Source of the DNA: Idiomarina sp.
GTDB lineage: Bacteria > Pseudomonadota > Gammaproteobacteria > Enterobacterales > Alteromonadaceae
Direction: 5' to 3'
DNA length: 51,752 nucleotides
NCBI GenBank assembly: GCA_020832105.1
Contig: JAFIFH010000004.1
Coordinates: 1-51,752 of the forward strand
Shown: piece after piece, positions 20,004 through 27,364 of the stretch
How the letters are laid out: every line of letters starts with the position of its first letter
Position numbering within the stretch: position 1 is the first letter of the stretch
The notes under the pieces: model-generated
Databases searched by the model: none
Seen by the model: the letters and a program-made list of their open reading frames with translations, nothing else
Told to the model about the DNA's origin: nothing
Made by a program: the position numbers and the translations under genes

Positions 20004-20474
20004 ATGAAAGCCCTAGCTGCTTTATTATTATGTGTGCCTTGTGCTGTTTTTGCTGGTGAACGCAATACTGACTCGCATGCTAATCTGACCATTTACGGAA
20101 CTATTCAGCCTAATTGTGAAGTTTACTTGAACGGCAACCACCCTCTCGCGCGACCCATGGAAGAGTTACGTTACAACATGGCGTCACCCCAAATCGTCGC
20201 TGAGGTAGTGATCGCATGTAATCACGGCGGTGAAACGGTAAATGTAACCTACGAGTCGATGAATGGTGGCATGTTATCGCCGAACGGAATGTTGTTGGAT
20301 TATGAAAAGTCGCTATCAGGGGGGCGAGAGACGAATCTTGCCAGCTCAGGACCATGGACAATCTCCCAACGAGTTGGCCCGCGCAGTCAGTTTTTACGCA
20401 TTCGCCCGTTGAGTAGGGGGGCAATTGAAGGTTCCTATTCAGACGTTATTTTAGTTTCTGTATCCTTAAATTAA
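20004..20474 (+). CDS. Secreted pilin-like subunit (paralogue of the downstream major pilin)
   Basis: A 156-residue exported protein with a signal peptide ending VFA before GERNTDSH. The mature part contains GTIQPNCEVY and ACNHGGETVNVTYES and ends SDVILVSVSLN. The same two-cysteine pattern (GTIQ-x2-C, then ACN-G-x3-V-x-VTY) appears in the pilin at 21534. That suggests an Ig-like pilin with one disulphide, as in spore-coat-U/Csu-type subunits. ATG 20004 is chosen because AGGA (19994-19997) is at the right distance and a TATAAT box (19968-19973) lies upstream; the longer open frame would start before that box. It may be a minor or alternative subunit of the cluster. Confidence 0.75.
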   Translation: MKALAALLLCVPCAVFAGERNTDSHANLTIYGTIQPNCEVYLNGNHPLARPMEELRYNMASPQIVAEVVIACNHGGETVNVTYESMNGGMLSPNGMLLDYEKSLSGGRETNLASSGPWTISQRVGPRSQFLRIRPLSRGAIEGSYSDVILVSVSLN

Positions 20475-20716
20475 GCTATTAAAAGCTACCCAATATGTCT
20501 CTCTTAGATATATTGGCGTCGTATTGTCACTACTTCGACTAATTCTCACGAAAATCCTTTTTAAGGTCGGTGCGAAACCACACATTCTCTAACCCTTCCG
20601 GCCTAGGTAGAGCAAATGAAAATCGGCGTTATCCGGCTAATTCTATGGTTCTAGCTTGCTCTCCGCGTTAACCCTCTTATATACCTATTGCATGGTTTTG
20701 GCTGATGGCATAACGG
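20475..20716. other. Intergenic region before the LuxR-type regulator
   Basis: This 242-bp stretch holds no credible gene. CCAATAT (20490-20496) and ATATTGG (20510-20516) form a 7-bp inverted repeat with a 13-base spacer just after the pilin-like gene; it lacks a T-run. The remainder is presumably the regulator's leader and promoter, without a box I can name. Confidence 0.5.
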
Positions 20717-21394
20717 ATGGCTTACGTAATTATCACAACGAACATGAGTTGGCTGGCAAATTGGCGAGCATTACTGGGTTTGGTTAAAGCAACTAAACCA
20801 CAGATTCATTGCCGCAATTTACGCGAGTTCGCCCACCTTCAATTAGAGCCAGGTACCCTGATTTTTTTCGATACCGCTTCTATGGGGATGCCAAAATATC
20901 TCCCTTATAACCCTTCCTCTAACCTCTCCGAGTGTAACTTTGTTTTGGTCAATACCGTTGAGCTGGAGAATGCTGCACTCACGCACTTTCTGAAAGCTGG
21001 GTATTGCGGAATTATTCGCAGTAATGAACGGCCCGAGCAAGTACTCAAGGCTTTAGAGAACCTGACTAAAAATGAAATTTGGTTTCCTCGAAGCATTGTC
21101 GAACAAGCGGTCAAGGACTATCAGCGAAACAATAGCTCACCTGATCAGGTTGTTTATGAATTAGCTGCAGCATATGGCTTATCTAAGCGCGAGCAACAGG
21201 TCTGTTTGGCGCTTATTGATGGCCATAAGAACTGCGAAATTGCGAATAAACTATTTATCAGTACCCATACGGTCAAATGTCATGTCACTAGCTTGTATCG
21301 CAAGCTTGGGGTGAATTCCCGACATGAAATTTTACAGGCGGTAAACCGGCAGCACCGACTCGGCCGCGGCATTACTGAGCCGAGTATCCAATAG
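20717..21394 (+). CDS. LuxR-type regulator of the CsgD/VpsT kind
   Basis: A 225-residue transcription factor. Residues about 1-130 look like a degenerate receiver (IIFF-type strand LIFFDTASMG, then FVLVNT and YCGIIRSNERPEQVLKAL); the C-terminal part is a LuxR helix-turn-helix (LSKREQQVCLALIDGHKNCEIANKLFISTHTVKCHV, about 155-190, split here by family segments). The layout, the length and strands such as VLVNT recall CsgD and VpsT, which control curli or biofilm matrix. At 122-125 it reads WFPR, in the place of the VpsT c-di-GMP motif W[FLM][TS]R; Pro replaces Thr/Ser. It lies between the two pilin genes and most likely controls the pilus operon. Confidence 0.85.
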   Translation: MAYVIITTNMSWLANWRALLGLVKATKPQIHCRNLREFAHLQLEPGTLIFFDTASMGMPKYLPYNPSSNLSECNFVLVNTVELENAALTHFLKAGYCGIIRSNERPEQVLKALENLTKNEIWFPRSIVEQAVKDYQRNNSSPDQVVYELAAAYGLSKREQQVCLALIDGHKNCEIANKLFISTHTVKCHVTSLYRKLGVNSRHEILQAVNRQHRLGRGITEPSIQ

Positions 21395-21533
21395 TTCATT
21401 ATTAGTACCCGCTAATCCTGAGAATTCGCGTTGGCGGCTGATAACAAGACAGGTTTCCTCTTCGATACTAAGTATGTCGTCGGGAGGTCTCGACGCAACA
21501 ACACAACTGAATTGAATAAAGGGAAAAAAAACC

Positions 21534-22013
21534 ATGAAAAAATTAACTTTACTTTTAAGTGCTGCGGTAGCCTTGGCAGCTGGTAGCTCAGCGATGGCAT
21601 CACAACATTCTCAAGACCTGATTGTAGACGGAACTATCCAATCTGTGTGTACCCTCACCGTTGGTCCGCAAAACGTGATAGCACTAGAAAACAACTCTTG
21701 GCAGACAGTGGCCGACATCGCTGGTGCATGTAACAACGGCTCACAACACGTTCGGGTTACTTACCTTTTCACCGACTTTAATGATGGTGATAACTTTGCC
21801 AAGTTCAAGCATAACAATGCAGCCCTTAATGAGTTCGTTGGTTACAAAGCTCGGGTATTGACCAATGCTGGTGTGACTCCTGTCATTGGCAACCCATATA
21901 CAAATAACCAAGGAAACGGCGTAGCTTACGCACTACAGTTCGAGCCACAAGGCTCTTCTGCAAACGTTGCTGGTAACTACACAACTCAACTGACCGTTAG
22001 TGTAATGCCATAA
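21534..22013 (+). CDS. Putative major pilin subunit
   Basis: A 159-residue exported protein. The signal peptide MKKLTLLLSAAVALAAGSSAMA is followed by a mature domain with DGTIQSVCTLTV, GACNNGSQHVRVTYL and a C-terminal strand YTTQLTVSV. Two cysteines match those of chaperone-usher subunits of the archaic (Csu-like) type, where they form a disulphide in an incomplete Ig fold. An AAGGGA ribosome-binding site is present. A strong terminator follows immediately, and then come the chaperone, the usher and a terminal subunit. The assignment as main subunit rests on its first position, its size and the terminator. Sequence similarity to known pilins is weak by eye. Confidence 0.8.
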   Translation: MKKLTLLLSAAVALAAGSSAMASQHSQDLIVDGTIQSVCTLTVGPQNVIALENNSWQTVADIAGACNNGSQHVRVTYLFTDFNDGDNFAKFKHNNAALNEFVGYKARVLTNAGVTPVIGNPYTNNQGNGVAYALQFEPQGSSANVAGNYTTQLTVSVMP

Positions 22014-22023
22014 TAAGTAAGTC

Positions 22024-22058
22024 AAACCACAGCATCCAAATTAGATGCTGTGGTTTTT
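22024..22058 (+). terminator. Intra-operon terminator/attenuator after the major pilin
   Basis: AAACCACAGCATC (22024-22036) pairs with GATGCTGTGGTTT (22044-22056) over 13 bp, followed by further T. It lies between the pilin and chaperone genes and would let most transcripts stop after the pilin, giving an excess of subunit over assembly proteins. Confidence 0.88.
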
Positions 22059-22087
22059 TAATTTTAAACCAACAGAAGAATAATAAA

Positions 22088-22861
22088 ATGCATAAATATA
22101 TATACGTATTATTGATGATTTTTTCCGTAGGCTGGTGTTCAAACGCACAGGCTTATGAGCTTAGTCCCATGAGTCTGATGTTAGAAGAGGCAGGCCGCAA
22201 TTCTACGGGTACTTTTCGTATTCATAACACTAATAATACCCCGTTAACCATAGAGCTATATGCCACTAGGCGTCTTCTAGAAGATGGTTACTACGATACA
22301 ACAGAACCGGCAGATGAGGATTTCTTGCTGATGCCGCCGCAGGCCTACATCGAACCCGGGCAAGTTCAGGTTTTTCGCATACGATATATGGGAGAGAACC
22401 AACTTAGCCAATCAGTGGGTTATCGGGTTGTTTTTCATCAGCTTCCCTTGAATATACTTCCTACAGAGGCTTTGGATGAGAACCGAATTGAGATTTTAGT
22501 AAATATTCATGCGCCTGTGTATGTGAGCCCTATAGGGGCGCAGCCCGCTTTAGAACTTTCATTAAATTTTTATGAGTTAACAGACGTGGAAAACTTTTTC
22601 ACTAACGACATTGATCCAAAAAATGAGTCAGGGGTGTTGATCATTTATAATCGAGGCGACGGCCTTCAGGATTTGTCCAACGGAGTTTTCAGGTTTCATT
22701 TTGAGGGTGGTGAAACCGAGGAGCTGACATGGGTTGATGTTTCGCCAGCAGTTTACGTTCGTCATATTTTACCGGGTGGAGAAAGCAAAATCCCACTTGA
22801 GCATGTGAGCAAGGTGCAGGGCCGGCGGGTAACAAACGTTGAATTTGTCGATAGAAACTAA
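22088..22861 (+). CDS. Fimbrial periplasmic chaperone (PapD-like)
   Basis: A 257-residue periplasmic chaperone that delivers subunits to the usher by donor-strand complementation. The signal peptide ends AQA before YELSPMSLML. The first Ig domain contains FRIHNTNNTPLTIELYATRR, DEDFLLMPPQAYIEPGQVQVFRIRYMG and SVGYRVVFHQLPL, the typical G1-strand region; the second domain runs from about 140. The PPQ-x-PGQxQ-x-RIRY arrangement is the family signature. The stop codon overlaps the usher start as TAATG, so the two are translationally coupled. Confidence 0.9.
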   Translation: MHKYIYVLLMIFSVGWCSNAQAYELSPMSLMLEEAGRNSTGTFRIHNTNNTPLTIELYATRRLLEDGYYDTTEPADEDFLLMPPQAYIEPGQVQVFRIRYMGENQLSQSVGYRVVFHQLPLNILPTEALDENRIEILVNIHAPVYVSPIGAQPALELSLNFYELTDVENFFTNDIDPKNESGVLIIYNRGDGLQDLSNGVFRFHFEGGETEELTWVDVSPAVYVRHILPGGESKIPLEHVSKVQGRRVTNVEFVDRN

Positions 22862-25227
22862 TGCGCTCGTTTATCCCCACCATTTTGTTGTTGTTAGTAA
22901 CAATGAAGAGCTACGCAGCTGTTTTCCCTGTCGCCCTTGAATATGATGGCGTCGAAATTGGATATGTCACCATTGATTACCAAAATAACCAGGCCGAAGC
23001 CGTCTTGGCCTCCGACCTTGTTGAAATATTTGAAAATCAATTAAACCAAGACGCGCTAACGGCACTGAACGAATTTAATTTTGCTTCCCTCGAAGAATTA
23101 GCGCAATTGGGGTTTGGCCTTGAGTTCCGGCCCCGAACTATGGATATAGCCCTCATCATTGAACCGCACCTGCTGCGGCGTTCATCCATTGATATGCAAG
23201 GAGGGAGCGGTTTTCGTGCAAACTTAGAGGACCCTGCTAACTGGGCCAAAATTAATAACTTTAATATTGCAGCGAGTCATGACAATAGGTCAGAGGTCAA
23301 TCGCTTAAATTTTGACTGGCAAGGGGCAATCAACGTTGGCGGAATAAGAGGGCTTAACTTAACCTGGTCAGCTGGTGCGGATTACGACGACTTCACTCGT
23401 GAGTTAGCGACGAGACGTGGATTCATCACTCTGTTTAACGATCAGCCACGCATTCCGTTAAGAACTTCGGTAGGTGACTTAAATACCTCAGTGGCTGGCC
23501 ATTTATCAGGCGCGTCGTTACTTGGTGTAGGACTTACGTCGGCTTATTATGAGCTTCAGCCTTATACGAGAATTTCGCCAAGTTCCGTGCACCAATTAAT
23601 TCTGCGCGAACGAGCCGAGGTGGAGGTTTTTGTAAACGGCCGATTAGTGAATGCCCTTAGACTTGCCCCAGGGCAGTACGATCTAACTGATATCCCGCTA
23701 AATGAAGGTGCTAATGATGTTGAGGTGACCGTTTATTATGTGTCAGGTGAGATTGAAAACCTCGTGTTTAGCCAATTTTACAATGCCCGCTTGCTACGTG
23801 CAGGGATGAATAACTTCGGCTTCAATGCTGGCAAGCGCAGTGAATTTACCGGCATTGATGGACTGAGTTACACTGATGAGAACCTCGCTACGGGATTTTA
23901 TGAACGTGGTTTGACTAACTGGCTAACCGTTGGTGTTAATGGGCAATACCACGACGATGGCACCGTTATTGGTGGGCAGTTGGGGGTGGCTTCGTTGTTG
24001 GGGAATTTTAGTCTTCGCCATTCGCAGAGTGACACGCTTGATGTGGATGGGACAGCATCAAGTATTGATTGGCAGTTTCGCTTTATCGGGGCGCGGGAAG
24101 GGGCACCGAACCTTAGAGTCGCCTTCGAGCACTACTCCATGTTTAATAACCAGCCTTGGAATGACGATTTTTTTCTTTCCGGTTCCAGATGGGTTGCTAA
24201 CTACGCTTTATATTTTGGCCAACGGACAGAGCTGCGCTTTAACTATCAAGAGAGTCAAATTACAGGAGATCGGCGCAGGATTACTAAGGAGGCGCTACTC
24301 TCCTACCGAACACCACGTACGAGGTTCGGTGTCGGCGTAAGGCAGGGAGATTTTGGTATGTCCGCTACAGAGGATTTCGAGGCGTTCGCAACAGTTGAGT
24401 TGAACCTTTCTGACCGTAGCAGCGGCAGACGGTATTTCGCTCGATACGATAGCTGGTATGAGGAAATACAGCTTGGGTTAAGCCGGCCTGGTCGCCAGGC
24501 AGTGGGAGACTTCTCATATGACCTACGACACACTGAAGGGGATTCGCAACGAATTACCAGCTTACGTTCTGGCTATTCAGGCAATCGATTTAGGGCAAGT
24601 ACGTCTGCGAACTACTTAGAGGCCGGTGGTGTTGGCTATTATGGGGTAGGGGGGCAAATGAGTACCGCAGTTGGCTGGGCGGACGGCCGGTTTGGCTGGG
24701 GCCGGCCCGGTAATGGGCCCTTCACAGTGGTTACTTCGCATCGGTCGCTTGGCAGAGCTCCTGTTTTGTTAAATGACAACCGGTATGGCGTAGAAGCTAT
24801 TGCGACTTCCAGAGCCGGTGCCTTATTGACGAGCCGCTCTCGTTTCAAAGAGACTAGGCTTCTTGTGGATGTTCCAGATGCACCCATTGGCTATGACTGG
24901 GGCGGAGGGCAGTACTTCACGATCGCGGGTGCGCACACTGCGACGCATATAGAAGTTGGATCAGACGCATTTTACTCGTTAATTGGTACTCTAGTTGATA
25001 GCTCAGGAGAGCCGTTATCGCTCGAAGTTGCAAGAGTCGAAGGTGAAGGTATTAAACAGGTGGTATTTACAAACCGGGCTGGGCGCTTTATCGCAGAGGG
25101 CCTGCGCCCAGGAAATTACATATTGACGACAACTCAGGCACCAGTTCGTAGTTACAAATTCTCAATTTTGGAAAGTGAGGATATGTTGCAACGCATTGGA
25201 GAGTTACAGCCGGATGAAAACCCGTAG
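22861..25227 (+). CDS. Outer-membrane fimbrial usher
   Basis: A 788-residue outer-membrane usher that exports and polymerises pilins. After a signal peptide (about 19 residues) come an N-terminal chaperone-binding domain, a beta-barrel with a plug-like segment (VEVFVNGRLVNALRLAPGQYDLTDIPLNEG), many alternating strands such as LRFNYQESQITGDRR, and a C-terminal Ig-like region (GTLVDSSGEPLSLEVARVEG, RFIAEGLRPGNYIL). It is short compared with FimD/PapC (about 830-880) and recalls the compact archaic or CFA/I-type ushers. The subfamily is not certain. It overlaps the chaperone stop by one base. Confidence 0.9.
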   Translation: MRSFIPTILLLLVTMKSYAAVFPVALEYDGVEIGYVTIDYQNNQAEAVLASDLVEIFENQLNQDALTALNEFNFASLEELAQLGFGLEFRPRTMDIALIIEPHLLRRSSIDMQGGSGFRANLEDPANWAKINNFNIAASHDNRSEVNRLNFDWQGAINVGGIRGLNLTWSAGADYDDFTRELATRRGFITLFNDQPRIPLRTSVGDLNTSVAGHLSGASLLGVGLTSAYYELQPYTRISPSSVHQLILRERAEVEVFVNGRLVNALRLAPGQYDLTDIPLNEGANDVEVTVYYVSGEIENLVFSQFYNARLLRAGMNNFGFNAGKRSEFTGIDGLSYTDENLATGFYERGLTNWLTVGVNGQYHDDGTVIGGQLGVASLLGNFSLRHSQSDTLDVDGTASSIDWQFRFIGAREGAPNLRVAFEHYSMFNNQPWNDDFFLSGSRWVANYALYFGQRTELRFNYQESQITGDRRRITKEALLSYRTPRTRFGVGVRQGDFGMSATEDFEAFATVELNLSDRSSGRRYFARYDSWYEEIQLGLSRPGRQAVGDFSYDLRHTEGDSQRITSLRSGYSGNRFRASTSANYLEAGGVGYYGVGGQMSTAVGWADGRFGWGRPGNGPFTVVTSHRSLGRAPVLLNDNRYGVEAIATSRAGALLTSRSRFKETRLLVDVPDAPIGYDWGGGQYFTIAGAHTATHIEVGSDAFYSLIGTLVDSSGEPLSLEVARVEGEGIKQVVFTNRAGRFIAEGLRPGNYILTTTQAPVRSYKFSILESEDMLQRIGELQPDENP

Positions 25228-25236
25228 GGGGCAAGC

Positions 25237-26181
25237 ATGAAATTTCCACTTATTCTTAAAAGTCTTGGCTTGCTAAGCTGTGTAAGTATGATCGCTGTCG
25301 CTCAGCAAACGCAGTTGGATCGAGGTGCGGTAACTCAGCAAACTAAGCTGGATACTAGCTTATTCTGTGCTGAATCTTACACGATAAGTGTTAATCAAAG
25401 CCAGGTAGAGAAGGGCAGCGAGGTCCACGCCGCTGCCTGGATTCCTGTTGAAATCCGCCGGGATATTGATGATCACTTACGTTGCGCTGACGAGATTTTG
25501 ATTAGTTCAGGTAGCGACCTGAACTGGCGACTGGACGGCGGCATCCACAAACTCGACATTGAACCTTACGACGCACGGCGTAACCGCTTACAGATAAGTC
25601 CATCTGGAGCGGGATGGATTTTCAAGCTGGCTCCCGGTAGTGCTCAGGATGTTCTCTGGCTTAGGGTGGCGAATGCTTCCTTAGCCCCGCCGGGAAGCTA
25701 CTACGGCTACATCGAGCTTAGTGAAGTGATCAGAGATACGCAGACTTCGAGCCCCACTATAATCACCTCGACACAGTTTGCGTACCATGTAGAGCCCTCG
25801 GTATCAATGCACTTTGAGGCTAGCTGGGGTGCGAGCAGTGGCACGTTCTTTAATATCAGTCTGGGCGATTTGACGCTGGGTGCCAGTAAAGAATTTGACA
25901 TGGTTTTGCAAAGCAACACAGACGTTTTAGTGGAAGTCAGTAGTGAAAATAATGGGTATCTGACTCATGAGGAAAACAGTAGATACCGTATCGCCTACAA
26001 CTTAAGCATTCAACACATGCCGATGAATTTGTCGGCACCAAGCTCTCTGCCATTAAGCTTTGAAGGAAACTACGAAAACTGGAGAGTTCCCATGTTAATA
26101 AGCGTTCCAGCGGCCTCCACCATGATGCTGGCGGGTAGTTATTTAGATACGATCTCTGTTGATGTATTTCCAAGGCACTAA
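25237..26181 (+). CDS. Putative pilus tip subunit/adhesin
   Basis: A 314-residue exported protein with a signal peptide ending AVA before QQTQLD. An imperfect short repeat (QQTQLD, QQTKLD) opens the mature chain. The middle part (about 45-180) has beta-rich sequence with two cysteines, and the last 130 residues (FFNISLGDLTLGASKEFDMVLQSN to DTISVDVFPRH) look like a second beta-sandwich that could be the pilin domain. Its place as last gene after the usher, nine bases downstream, and its two-domain size fit a tip adhesin. I do not recognise its family, and no binding specificity can be inferred. Confidence 0.7.
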   Translation: MKFPLILKSLGLLSCVSMIAVAQQTQLDRGAVTQQTKLDTSLFCAESYTISVNQSQVEKGSEVHAAAWIPVEIRRDIDDHLRCADEILISSGSDLNWRLDGGIHKLDIEPYDARRNRLQISPSGAGWIFKLAPGSAQDVLWLRVANASLAPPGSYYGYIELSEVIRDTQTSSPTIITSTQFAYHVEPSVSMHFEASWGASSGTFFNISLGDLTLGASKEFDMVLQSNTDVLVEVSSENNGYLTHEENSRYRIAYNLSIQHMPMNLSAPSSLPLSFEGNYENWRVPMLISVPAASTMMLAGSYLDTISVDVFPRH

Positions 26182-26230
26182 ATGTTTATCAATACGCTGA
26201 TGAAACGCTCTAGCAATAACTGGTTATTTC

Positions 26231-26254
26231 GGCGCCTTTCGGGGCGTCTTTTTT
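26231..26254 (+). terminator. Terminator of the pilus operon
   Basis: GGCGCC (26231-26236) pairs with GGCGTC (26243-26248, one G-T pair) around a TTTCGG-type loop, followed by six T. Confidence 0.8.
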
Positions 26255-26530
26255 ATTCATGTTTGCTTACTTAACTCTTAAAGTATTCGAGAACTCCCAC
26301 AGCAAGAAATATCAATATGGGAGATTTAAGCTGTCTGTATGTAGCTAATTTAGTAGCTTATTACCCCCTTCGTTTATTTGTTTCCGCCCAACCGGGCGAT
26401 GATATTAGTTCATTGAACTCCTAAACTTGTATCACAGCATATAGTGTCGCCAACGCATGGTTGATTAGTCTATATCTACTAATAAACGGGGTAACCCGAA
26501 TCAGCCGTTAGAATATAAGGAGAACTTTCT
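26255..26530. other. Intergenic region after the pilus operon
   Basis: About 275 bp of AT-rich sequence with no credible gene, tRNA fragment or integrase remnant. It marks the right border of the accessory cluster. AAGGAGA (26517-26523) at its end is the ribosome-binding site of the next gene. Confidence 0.5.
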
Positions 26531-26872
26531 ATGTCGTGTATGAGAACGCTCAAGCTTGCTTGTTTTGTCGTGGTGTCGGGCCTGGCGCTTAGCGCCTGCT
26601 CAAAGGGCCCCTCTGTTACTGAAGTGCAAAATGCCCTTGATGAATCAATATTTGCGTCTTCAAGAGTGGCCGCAGCATTCACTAGACAGGCAATGGACAA
26701 ACAGGTACGCGTTGATCGAGTCGATAATTGTCAGGCCATTCAGACCGGTTCCGGTTACATCTGTGATGTTGAGTATAGCGTCTTATCCAATTCCGGAGCT
26801 CGGCCTACGCAGAGCATGGTAGAGTCATTAGAATTAAGGGAAGGGCGCGACGGCTGGGAAATCATCGATTAA
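26531..26872 (+). CDS. Small hypothetical lipoprotein
   Basis: A 113-residue protein with a lipoprotein signal ending ALSAC (Cys23), a helical segment (VTEVQNALDESIFASSRVAAAF) and a small C-terminal domain with two further cysteines (VDNCQAIQTGSGYICDVEY) that could pair. AAGGAGA precedes the ATG. I do not recognise the family. It is isolated between the pilus operon and the OsmC-family gene. Confidence 0.75.
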   Translation: MSCMRTLKLACFVVVSGLALSACSKGPSVTEVQNALDESIFASSRVAAAFTRQAMDKQVRVDRVDNCQAIQTGSGYICDVEYSVLSNSGARPTQSMVESLELREGRDGWEIID

Positions 26873-26954
26873 AACAATTCTGTTATCTTCCCGTGACAGC
26901 CAGCACCTATTAAGTTTAAGCTAAGCCTTATGTAGAACAAAAAGGCTTATAATA

Positions 26955-27359
26955 ATGCAAGCAAAGGTCAAATGGTGTGGTGATTTAACCTTCCTGGGGA
27001 CATCAGACAGCGGTCACCAGGTGGTCATGGACGGCAACAAAGGGGCGCATGCACCTAGCCCGATGGAGATGGTGCTGATGTCGGTGGCCAGTTGTTCGTC
27101 GGTGGACGTGGTGAGTATTTTACAAAAAGCTCGCCAGGCGGTTCGCGACTGTGAGGTTGAAGTGACGGCAGAGCGGGCTGATTCGGTGCCTGCGGTATTC
27201 ACTAAAATTCATCTGCACTTTGTGGTGAGCGGCATAGACGTTGCTGAGTCCCACGTAGAGCGAGCGGTGAAGTTGTCAGCGGACAAGTATTGCTCGGTGT
27301 CGATCATGCTTGGGGCCAGCGTTGAGATTACCCATAGTTTTAGCGTACAGGCGGCCTGA
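26955..27359 (+). CDS. OsmC-family protein (YhfA-like)
   Basis: A 134-residue OsmC/Ohr-fold protein, probably a thiol-dependent peroxidase or a relative of E. coli YhfA. The two characteristic cysteines are Cys47 in VASCSSVDVV and Cys113 in DKYCSVSIML. Other family segments are GAHAPSPMEMVLMSVASC and a C-terminal VEITHSF strand. YhfA itself has no proven substrate. The following gene starts 5 bp after its stop, so the two form an operon. Confidence 0.9.
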   Translation: MQAKVKWCGDLTFLGTSDSGHQVVMDGNKGAHAPSPMEMVLMSVASCSSVDVVSILQKARQAVRDCEVEVTAERADSVPAVFTKIHLHFVVSGIDVAESHVERAVKLSADKYCSVSIMLGASVEITHSFSVQAA

Positions 27360-27364
27360 ATGTA

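Noticed and set aside
20490-20516. Inverted repeat after the first pilin-like gene as an intrinsic terminator
   Set aside because: AT-rich short arms and no T-run; too weak to claim.
26182-26530. Attachment-site duplicate of the tRNA-Gly 3' end at the right border of the pilus cluster
   Set aside because: No copy of the T-arm or acceptor sequence was found, and there is no integrase gene.
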